Positions 55,619 through 64,000 of a stretch of 64,000 nucleotides of DNA are shown piece after piece (position 1 is the first letter of the stretch; each line of letters begins with the position of its first letter). The stretch is from Protea cynaroides (taxonomy: Eukaryota > Streptophyta > Magnoliopsida > Proteales > Proteaceae). Below the pieces are notes generated by a model that saw only the letters and a list, made by a program, of their open reading frames with translations, did no database searches and was not told the origin of the DNA. The stretch spans positions 29,250,902 to 29,314,901 of the forward strand of contig CM053267.1 in NCBI GenBank assembly GCA_028583415.1. Direction: 5' to 3'. A program made the position numbers and the translations under genes.

Positions 55619-55799
55619 TAAAATGTTATGCATAAATTCATCAAACAAACGGCGCCTTAAAATATTATCCTTGGTATCTTTATCTAAATGGTCTTAAATA
55701 TCTGTCATTTCACATTTAATTTGACCCCAAATGTATATTGTTATCATTCTCGATTCTTATTGGAAGTTTAAGATCAAAAACATTACATTATTCGGTTAG
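55619..55799. other. Intergenic gap between CACTA and MULE
   Basis: About 180 bp of AT-rich sequence without features. Confidence 0.4.
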
Positions 55800-57337
55800 T
55801 ATAATCAATGAAAAAAAATCACTTACCTCCCAAAATAGTTTCGAAACATCACCTACCACCCACACCTTTAAAAAAACATCAACTACACCCAAGTAGCTGA
55901 CGGAGGAGACATAAATCAGCGTTAGACATTTTTACCTTTTTTTTTTAATTGAAAAATTTTAAAAAACTAGTAAAATTACTAATATAACCCTTTTCTTTCC
56001 TTTTCTCTCCCCCTCCCTCATCTTTCTCCCCTCTTGTGTAGCCATCGCATTCAAGGACATCTGAACCATGGGGTCTGGTCGGAGAAAGCAGAGAAGAAGA
56101 TGAGAGAAATTTTTGATTTTCTCTTCGGTGATGGCTCCATTGTTTGACGGAAATGGTGATTTAGATTTTCTCTCTGGCGATGGATTGAATGAGGGAGTTG
56201 CGGCTGAGTGAGGAAAGAAGACAGAAGGGTGTAGGTCTTTCGATTTTCCAGAGAGAAAAGGAAGAGAGAGTGGGTATTGGCAAAAATTCGAGAGAGAGAG
56301 AGAAGAAGTAGAAGAGAGGAATATAAAGGGAACCTTTCGGAAAGGGGTTTGGTCATTTGCATACTCGGGATTGAGAAGAAGTGAAAGAAAGAAGAAGAAG
56401 AAATCGACTGCAGAGAAAAAAAAAAAAAGAACCAGAGAGGGGGAAAGAACTCTAGGTTGTTGGCTGAGAGAGTATGTTGGTGAGTGCTTGACGGTGGAGG
56501 CTATGTAAGGAGAAGAAATGATTGGGAGAGATCCGCGGGCTCTGGTGCGTCTCTCTCTTTGCTCTCTCTCTCTCTCATTTTTGAAAGGTTCAGATTCTTT
56601 ACTTTTTATTTAAAAAAAAATGTTAAATGGTTTTACCATCCTTTAATGCCTGCTGTTTTAATTTGCTGTATAGTCCATTGGTAAAGAAACTAAAGTTTAG
56701 GTTTTTTTCTATAATGGTCAATGCCATATTGTTAGTTCATGGGAATCAGGGAATCTTTTTGGGATGGATATGGCTCCATTACTGGTTTGTGAGTTTTGGT
56801 AACAAAAGAAACGATCAGATCCAGATTTTTTTTTTCTTTTTTTTGGTTACATTAGATCTGATTCTGATTTTTAGGTGGAGTCTCCTCCTCCAGTTGTTTG
56901 TTCGTTTTCGGAATAATAGGAATTGCTTGAGCTGGTTCATCTGTAAAAGCTTAAGGAACAGGGAGTCTACAAGAACCATTGTGCCATCGGGGAAGAAAAT
57001 GTTTGCATCAATGTCAGCAAAGATAATCAGAGAAGAAATGGTAGATCTGGAGAAGAAGAAGAAACGGGATTTGAAGATTTGAGGTTTTACCCTCCTTAAA
57101 TGAAGGAGGGTAAAATTGTCTTTTAAAATTTCTTTAAGGGTATTATTGTCCATTTCAAAATTGATTTTAGATGACATCAGCAACTAACGGGAATCGTTTA
57201 ATGGAATGGATCTATTTGATTAACAGTGGTAAACGTTTAGGTGGTAGTTGATGTTTTTTAAAAAGTATTGGTGGTAGATGATGTTTCAAAACTATTGTGG
57301 GGGATAACTGATTTTATATTTTTTTTCCTATAATCAA
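55800..57337. mobile_element. Long-TIR MULE (copy 2), perfect 9-bp TSD
   Basis: The element 55809-57328 (1520 bp) is flanked by TATAATCAA at 55800-55808 and 57329-57337. Ends are TGAAAAAAAATCAC and, on minus, GGAAAAAAAATATAAAATC. The TIRs of about 85 bp carry ATAGTTT-GAAACATCA and AAAAAACATCAACTA, as in the element at 27043-28886. The subterminal region AATTGAAAA-TTTTAAA..CTAGTAAAAT is also shared. No transposase. Confidence 0.88.
55995..57100. other. Unique interior of MULE copy 2, possible captured host sequence
   Basis: CT-rich leader-like segment at 55990-56030, purine-rich 56280-56460 with GAGAGAGAGAGAG and a (CT)n at 56560-56575, then ORF 56627-57082 without family features. The minus ORF at 56051-56362 is Leu/Ser-rich from low-complexity text. 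It does not resemble the interior of copy 1, which suggests separate acquisition. Confidence 0.4.
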
Positions 57338-59067
57338 TATATACCAAGTAGTTCAACCGCTAGTATATATAACATTGTTTAATTTCTAAAGTTGGTAATT
57401 AGCTAATCCACAGGTTTCTATTTTGGCAACACGGTTATAATTGCCACAAAGAAGGACCATATGGTTGAAATAGAAATTTGACATATAGACAACCTAAGGG
57501 ATTAGAGGGGCCAAAATTGGGTCCAAACAGAAAATCGAAACTAAACCAACCTGATTTGGTCCGGACCAAACCAAAACTGAACTTTATTGGGCTGGGATTT
57601 TAGAATCCGGTGAAAAGTCAAAACAGTACCACACAATTGGGTGAAAAGCTAAAACAATACCTGATCAATTGATAAGTTCGAACCAAACCGGACCTCCAGT
57701 CCTCGTTGAGAATCATTTCTCAGATTTTATCTATAGTGATCAAAATTATGAAAATACCCTTGACTATGAGTTGACCCCGATCAATTAAAAAAGTCAACTT
57801 TCCCCCAACATGAGACAAAGTCACATTGACCTAGTACTCCTTGAGAGCTTAAGAATGGTAATGAAATCACCTCAATCAGGATTCAACATCTCAGGATATA
57901 GCCATTACAAGTTTAAGAGTACCGACTCAATTCTCCAATAAACCAGGACAGGTTGAGACCAAACCCGGACTGGCTAAGAATGAACCAGGGCTTGGCCTTA
58001 AGTCTTTGACGTCGACAAGCAGTCGATCCACCATTTGTTGACGTCAAAGATATCATTTCCACAGTCGACTTGAGAAGAACTCCAAGTGATTCAAAACTCT
58101 TCAAAATGGACTTAATTCATTCAATATCTACTAGATAAGCTTTATCTTTACGTGGCATTCTCTAGAGATTTCAAGAAATCTTTCCCCCATTATCCAATTA
58201 CTCTTTCCACACTGATTGGTGAGAGATTTGGTGAACTAAGGTTTCTTACTATTTTTGAACTAGTGATCAATTTTAGGTGATTCGTATTCAATTTTCAACC
58301 GTTTAAGATGCAACTTATTGCATCACGAAACTTAGAACAAAACTTAAAAGAAGAGCTAGGTTTCTCCCTTATAAATAGCCCCCTTATTTTGTAGTGGAGA
58401 AAATCACAGACTCGTTCGAGTACAATTATCCATGAGAAACTTTTTGGGAAGATTTTGTTAATCATTGTTTTTACGAATTGGAGCATTTGAATCTTGTTCT
58501 CGTTGGTGTGATCGTGTGTACTTCATCGTTTTTCCGTAATTTTTGAATTAGGTGTTTTAATTTCGTTTATTTGTTTGTTTTCTAATTAAAAAACCTATTT
58601 TTTTCTCTCTTACATGGTGAGGAAGAAGTATATCTCCATTACCTCTAATGGTGATTGGAGATATGCTTCATTACACATCAATTCCTAGATTTAAGATTAA
58701 TTTCATGTATTTTCATACTTTAGATGCCACTGCATCATAATATCATATGTTCATGCATGAAATATCTCATTATCACATATGGTTAATTTGAGATATTTTA
58801 TGCATGAATTTTGCATATTTAATTTCTTAATTTTCATGATTCTAATCCCATAGTGGTTAAAATCATTTAGTAACATGTCCATGCATCATTCTTAGGATCT
58901 TCTCTCCTAAGTCGGAAGGCTGTCCAAAAAATCGATGTTCATAAGGTGTTGATCACATCTTTTTCTCTATGATGTTATGATTATATACATGCAAGAATCT
59001 CATCATCCTTATCGAAAATACTTAGCTGAAACTATGACTGGATTTATCCAAGAGAATCGGGGTGCCC
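57338..59067. other. Intergenic sequence
   Basis: 57480-57700 has AACCAAACC/GGTCCGGACC-type low-complexity text like other MITE interiors here. 58180-58640 is AT-rich. No ORF longer than about 63 codons and none recognised. Confidence 0.4.
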
Positions 59068-59091
59068 TTTTTTTTTTTTTTTTTTTTTTTT
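59068..59091 (-). other. LINE poly-A tail
   Basis: Twenty-four T on the plus strand, that is a poly-A at the 3' end of the minus-strand LINE. It marks the insertion edge; the left flank is GAGAATCGGGGTGCCC. Confidence 0.85.
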
Positions 59092-59297
59092 GCTAAAAGG
59101 TTAGCAAATTGCATTAAAATGGAAAGAAAAGAAAAAGAAAAATACAAGCCTCCTATGGTAAAACTCCACCTTCGGCATTGCTATCAGCAAAGCCCATAGG
59201 TACCAAAAGAAACTTTTTTTGTTATCACAGATACATTAGGGATTATTAATAAAGCGATATCTGGGTTGCTGAGATGCATCCCAGATAACCTCCTTCG

Positions 59298-59989
59298 CTA
59301 TAAATGTAGGACAGGTATCCCAATCATACTTAGTAGATCAGTTGCTCCTCTTTTTGTTAGAGTGTCTGCAACTACATTAATCTCTCTAACACAATGAGTG
59401 AATCTAAAGTTATTCTTCGGAATCAATTCCATAAGATACAACCACTGATTTGCTAGGTGCCATGGTGGTTGTGATGATAGAAGGCATTTTACCACTGAAG
59501 ATGAATCACATTCCATCCAAAATTTTTCAACCCCAAGATTTATAGTTTCTTTCATTCCTCTCATTGCTGCAGTCAATTCTGCTTGGTAATTTGTTGCATT
59601 ATTTAAGAATTCAGAGAATGCAAATATTACCCTGCCTTTATCATCTCTAATGACTCCACCTATACCCGAATCACCAGGGTTCTCTAGTGATAGCCATCAG
59701 TATTTAGCTTCCACCATCCCATAGGCGGTTTCCTCCATAAATGCTGCTGTATTGATGCTGGTTTTCCATGTGCCGTGATGAGGTTGAAATACTTTTTAAT
59801 AACCAGGTCATCCACCTTTTTAATTTTGCATGGAGAGATTGTAGATGCAGCTCTAACATCAGTTTGAATGTCAAACGTAATCCTTTTATGTGAAGCTTTG
59901 TAATCATCATAGCAACAACGATTCCTGGTCTTCCACAAGTTCTGTAAAATTCTGTACAACAATGGAATCCATATCTTTTTGATAGACAC
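59298..59989 (-). pseudogene. LINE RNase H domain
   Basis: Minus-strand pieces WWKLNTDGYH (first catalytic Asp), MRGMKETINLGVEKFWMECD (second) and REINVVADTLTKRGA (third) follow the type-I RNase H order D..E..D..D found at the C-terminus of plant L1 ORF2. The region between 59684 and 59576 is frameshifted. Upstream SIKKIWIPLLYRILQNLWKT corresponds to the linker after zf-RVT. Confidence 0.85.
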
Positions 59990-60210
59990 TATTCTTTTCT
60001 TCTTCCTTCACCATGAGTAGAAAAGTTTTGTATTCTCATAGTTCATCCATGGTAAGTTATATATAGATAGGATTGATTTTCATACCTTCACAGCAAAATC
60101 AGACTGAGTGAACAAATAATTGAAGCTATCTTCCAGGTTATGACAGATATAGCACCATGAGGTGATAGGCACATGTTTTCTCTGAATCACATCATCTGTA
60201 GGTAGTTTGC

Positions 60211-60549
60211 CTAAGTGCCGGCTCTATCCAAAGACAGAAGTGTTTGGAGGGACATCCTTTCTCCATAAGCCTTTTGCCCAATCTGGTTTATCATGGACCA
60301 CTTTTCTTGCATTCCATGCTGATTCACATAATAGACACCATTAACCGATTCAGTCCACACAAAAGAATCCTTTCTTTGTTTAACTAACTGAATCTTTCTA
60401 GCTTCATCCAAGTAGTGTCTCAGGGGTACGGATTCTACTGAGGGGAGCCTCCAAATCCTATCAGTAATGAAGTCACTAACCTTTGCATGAAGTGTCTCAT
60501 TAATATGAGGAGGGATGTTCAGCCTATTGGCTAAAGTGAATGACCCCAA
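60211..60549 (-). pseudogene. LINE zf-RVT region
   Basis: Minus-strand HAKVSDFITDRIWRLPSVES and KDSFVWTESVNGVYYVN correspond to the segment before and within the reverse-transcriptase-associated zinc-binding region of plant non-LTR elements. Cys residues of the zinc site are partly visible downstream (60,190-60,110, reading CYICHNLEDSF in another frame). Confidence 0.75.
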
Positions 60550-61195
60550 CCAATAATCATTCCAAAAATTAATGGAGGAACCATCTCCAACTAGTCATCT
60601 TATCCTCTTTGCAGTCTACTCCCACACCATCTGTATACTTTTCCAAACAGGTGAACAATTAGAGGTTTTCTAGGCATACCATTAGGCAACATATATCTAC
60701 TTCTCATAAAATTTGCATAAAGGGAATTACTTGTCATCACATTCCATGCCATTTTTGTCAACAGTGCTTCATTCATCTCTTTAAGTTTTTTCAGTTATAG
60801 TCCCCCTTCAGATGGTAGGTTTGCATGCTACCTCCCATTTGACCACAATTCCTTTCCTCTAGTTGAAATCACCATTCCAAATGAAAATTTTCATCCATAC
60901 TTCAGCAACTTTGATTACACCTTTTGGCCATGAATATGCTGCAAATGAGTGAATGAAAGTGCTACATAGAAATGATTTAACAAGTTCAATTCTTCCTGCA
61001 TCGACAAAAGCCTACCATTCCAGACTGAAATTTTTTTCTTTAGCTTGTCCAGCATAGGCAAGAAAAAATCTTTTTTGATTTTTCCTGTAAAGATTTCTAC
61101 ACCAAGATATTTTGTTATCAGATATCTTGTTATCTTGTTGGTAGCTCACTTTCAGTGTATCCCAACCAAGCCTGCAATTTATTCCTTATTGCTAC

Positions 61196-62069
61196 TTAAA
61201 CTCCAGCATAAAAACATTTATTTTTGACTGGGTTAATCATTTGTCTCGAATAATCATAATAGGTTGATAGCAACTTCTTCAAATCCTCTACTCCTTTTAA
61301 GGTTGCTTGCATGAAAAGTAAGATATCATCTGCAAAAAACAAATGAGCTGGAGTATTCCTTTTTCTCTGCAAGAAGCTTGAGATTTCTACATAGAACATC
61401 CTCTGCAAGCACAAACATCAAAGGTGATAATAGGTATCTTTGTCGAAGTCCTCTGGAAACACCAAAATAGCCAACTGGACGACCATTAACCATTATACAG
61501 AGCCTAGCAGACTTAAGAAGAATTGATAGTCTTTTAATAAAAGTGTCAGAGAATCCAAATTTCTGTAGCACATCAAACATAAAAGACCATTCCAAAGTAT
61601 CAAAAACCTTCTGGATATTGAGCTTAAGAGCTAATGCCCCATGCTTGGTTCTTCTTTTCATCAAGGTAGATAACTCAGATGTTAATCCAATGTTATTGTA
61701 AATTAGCCTTCCTTTAACGAAAGCCCCTTGTTCTTCTAATGTTAGGGAGGACATAAAATCACCTAATCTGGTTGAGAGTATTTTAGGAATCACCTTATAA
61801 ATAAAATTTCCAACACAGATAGGTCTGTAGTTTGCTAGATGAATTGCCACATCAAACTTTGGAATCAGAGATATAAAGTTGTTATTTAGGCCATTTGGAA
61901 GATAACCAGATTCAAAAAAAGATTGCACAACATTTGTAGAGTCCTTACCCATAATCTCCCAATAGCATTGGAAAAACTTTCCAGGATAACCATCCGGACC
62001 AGGAGCACTTTCAGGATTTAGGTCAAAGACTGCCTTTTTTACTGCATCAGAAGTTGGAGTAGCATCCAA
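61196..62069 (-). pseudogene. LINE reverse transcriptase
   Basis: Minus strand 62069-61326: ESAPGPDGYPGKFFQCYW, NFISLIPKFDVA, YRPICVGNFIYKVIPKIL, QGAFVKGRLI and KLNIQKVFDTLEWSF. Then 61414-61196 carries the catalytic FFADDILLF and a KNKCFYAG end. Motif A normally has K-L-D-x-x-K-A-F/Y-D; here the first Asp is Asn. Motif B reads SRGLRQRYLLSPLMF, with G and D of G-L-R-Q-G-D-P-L-S-P replaced. A frameshift separates motif C. The enzyme is dead. Confidence 0.9.
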
Positions 62070-62298
62070 TACTAGTGACTACTCTATTAGGAACAGACTC
62101 TAATATAGCTGAAGAAGGAGTAGATCCCTTACTTGTATGGAGGCTCTCATAAAAACCAATAATATGCTCCTTTATCTCCCTCTGATCATCTAGCAAATTG
62201 CCTTCACTAGTTTTTAGCACTTTGATAGAGTTTTTCTTTTGTCTAAAGGTGGCATAATTATGGAAGTACTTTGTATTACTGTCACCATTTCAAAGCCA

Positions 62299-62610
62299 TT
62301 AAATCCTAGATTTTTCCTTCCATAAAGCTTCCTCCAAACCAAGGACTGATTCAAGGTGCTGTTCAGCTTTGAGCTCCTTTTCTTTTAGACTATCATTGAA
62401 ACCTTGCATATGTATTTCTTCCTGAACAACCTCAAGAGAGTTTTGAGCCTTCACTAAATCAGAACTAAAATTAGGATATGCTTCCCTTAACCAGAACTTT
62501 AGAAGCCCTTTTAGATGTTTTAGTTTTTTAATCAATCTACAATATGGATTACCAGAGATCTGTATGCTCCATGCGGTCCTTACAATGCTTTCATGCTGAT
62601 CATGCTCCAA
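62299..62610 (-). pseudogene. LINE ORF2 linker between endonuclease and RT
   Basis: A minus-strand ORF rich in charged residues (VQEEIHMQGFNDSLKEKELK) with the start IVRTAWSIQISGNPYCRL. Typical helical region between the two enzymatic domains of plant L1 ORF2. A stop-filled zone (62298-62070) follows before RT. Confidence 0.7.
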
Positions 62611-62639
62611 CTAGTATCTCTGGAACCAAAAAGGAATAT

Positions 62640-63349
62640 TGGTAGGCTTTGGAATGGCTTGACCTCCTATTAGAAGAGCTGAGTGATCAGATACAGATCG
62701 AAGCGAAACCTTTTGATAGCAACCATCATACTTTTTCAACCATGCATATTACAGATCTTTTGTCCAATCTAGCCTGGCATGGCCAATAACTCTTTTATAG
62801 GTCCATGTGAACTTTAAACCTGTACTATCCAAGGGGCACAAAGGGATGGAATCAATGCAAGGATGAAACTCATCCACAGTCGAAGCATTAAAGGTACCTG
62901 GCCCCTTTTTTCATCCGAATAAAGGTAGCAGTTAAAGTCACCAGTGATTAGCCATGGTACTTGGGGATTACCCATAGAGGAGAGATCAAACCATAAGTTC
63001 CTTCTGCGACTTTTCAGATAGTCTGCATGAACAAAGGTAAAAAGATGTAACATACCATCAATACTTGCTGATAATGTAACATGTTGTTCGAAGGAAAGAA
63101 CAACAGTTGGTTTAGGTACTGACCTTTTCCACATGATCCAAATATCTGGTATTTTGTCCTCCCGGCTGTTATGAATAAAATCCATACTATAACCTAATCT
63201 ATGCATCATAGATTTATGATATTTTTTGGCTTTACCAGAGGTTCTACCAGAAAGAAAATAGATGGAGAGTGCTCCTTAATCAAAAGCCCTACAGCTTGTC
63301 TCGATTCCGGGTTCGAGACACCCCTTATATTCCAATATGTTATCTTCAT
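62640..63349 (-). pseudogene. LINE apurinic endonuclease domain (ORF2 start)
   Basis: Minus-strand start codon at 63347-63349, then MKITYWNIRGV as in EEP-type endonucleases. Downstream comes IWIMWKRSVP, and the catalytic block WLITGDFNCYLYSDEKRG at about 62960-62910. After a frame change near 62850, FTWTYKRVIGHARLDW gives the W-T..R-LD motif. Frame breaks near 63215 and 62850 disable it. Confidence 0.88.
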
Positions 63350-64000
63350 TTAGAAACTGCAAGGGTTTCAGTGCCTCCCTTTTCGGCCATTATCTTAAGC
63401 CTACCTCTAGTAGGCCTCACCACATTAAACTACTCCTGTTGTCCTACAAGCATATTATCAACTTTTTCTACTTCATTATAAGAGACAACCACTGTACCTT
63501 GCTTAGTAGTAGTAACTTGCCCACCTCCAGATCCATTTATAGTATTGACCTCATTGGGCTCGGATTCAGCCATTTCCAGCTCTTTCTCTTGATGCTGTTA
63601 TCAGTTTTGTCCAAAGCTGAAGAATGATCATTATACACATCCTCCTGATCAGCAATATTTGACCAAAGCTCTCTTCTTGTAGGTGAGGATGAATCCAGCA
63701 TAGCCTTCGGATCAGTACTAATATCATTGACATTAGAGTGATTAACAACTCCTTCATTACCAAAATTCATGGGATTAATCACAGTTTGCACTGCCATAGA
63801 TACCTCATGAATAGCATTGGTTTGCTGAGTTTTCAAAGTGTGAACAGCATTGGGCTGTTGATTTTGTAAAGTATGAACATTAGCAGGTTGTATAACATCA
63901 TTAACTCGCACTTGAAGCTTACAGGTTTCCTCAGTATGTCCAAATTTAGAGCACATTGAACATCTAGGAGATGGGCCTTCATAAACTACTTGTTGCTTAA
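63350..64000 (-). pseudogene. LINE ORF1 C-terminal part with zinc knuckle
   Basis: The minus-strand ORF 63956-63537 begins at CSKFGHTEETC, a CCHC knuckle half (C-x-x-x-G-H-x-x-x-x-C), and continues with Gln/Asn-rich repeats (VHTLQNQQPNAVHTLKTQQT) and a charged tail. ORF1 proteins bind LINE RNA. The start is beyond the window. The stop lies about 190 bp before the ORF2 start. Confidence 0.8.

Larger units (their letters stand above)
59068..64000 (-). mobile_element. L1-type LINE with C-terminal RNase H, 5' end outside the window
   Basis: On the minus strand: ORF1 zinc knuckle (at 63956), ORF2 from about 63349 with endonuclease, reverse transcriptase, zf-RVT and RNase H, then a 3' end with a 24-nt poly-A (T-run 59068-59091 on plus). 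The order is that of plant L1 elements bearing an RNase H domain. Many stops and frame changes make it inactive. The 5' end and one target duplication lie past 64000. Confidence 0.93.

Overview
This is nuclear DNA of a flowering plant. It contains plant-type LTR retrotransposons primed by initiator tRNA-Met, an En/Spm (CACTA) transposon, MULEs, plant SINEs and a LINE with a C-terminal RNase H. It also holds one intron-containing host gene of the plant RSS3 (RICE SALT SENSITIVE 3-like) family. The species cannot be named from the sequence. The window is AT-rich and dominated by mobile elements; there is no bacterial or organellar signal.

1-24.8 kb is a nest of Ty3/gypsy elements around a 500-N scaffold gap (6166-6665). 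The oldest layer is a Tat-lineage element on the minus strand (LTR pieces 7225-7549 and 24004 onward, PBS 23980-23997, gag/PR/RT/RNase H remnants between 14 kb and 9.9 kb). It has lost its integrase and the start of its 3' LTR. Its gag was hit by a Tekay/Del-type chromovirus (14095-23709, plus strand; LTRs 14095-16143 and 21556-23709; 5-bp TSD TCCAG). Its remaining LTR was hit by a related element that is now a solo LTR (7550-9864, TSD CTACG). Bases 1-6165 repeat 13302-19315, including the same insertion junction, and end at the gap. This is either a tandem duplication or a retained haplotig.

24.8-39.3 kb is intergenic and carries small elements: a SINE with target-site duplication, a 158-bp foldback MULE-type MITE with 9-bp TSD, a 1.84-kb long-TIR MULE, and two MITE families each present as inverted pairs. 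The MULE shares its ends, but not its interior, with a second copy at 55.8-57.3 kb.

39.38-41.56 kb holds the host gene: a seven-exon RSS3-like regulator with a bHLH-MYC_N domain. Its last exon shows a single-base frameshift near 41,33x. Downstream lie a TRIM-like miniature LTR element (42554 to about 42850), a hAT-type MITE (44311-44780, 8-bp TSD) and a SINE (about 44891-45001).

45360-55615 is a 10.26-kb CACTA element with TSD ATA and dense ACGACGG/CCGTCGT subterminal arrays. It has a decayed TnpA-like (Transposase_24) gene and no recognisable TNPD transposase. Its right half carries exon-sized fragments resembling host genes: a UPL1/2 HECT ubiquitin ligase, a STE20/BLUS1-type kinase, another kinase and a 4CL-like acyl-CoA ligase. 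It looks like a gene-capturing, probably non-autonomous CACTA.

59068-64000 is a decayed L1-type LINE on the minus strand (ORF1 zinc knuckle, endonuclease, reverse transcriptase, zf-RVT, RNase H, poly-A end at 59068). It runs off the right edge. The main interest is the gene-capturing DNA transposons and the nested, duplicated retrotransposon block. I saw nothing that supports a wholly new biological system.
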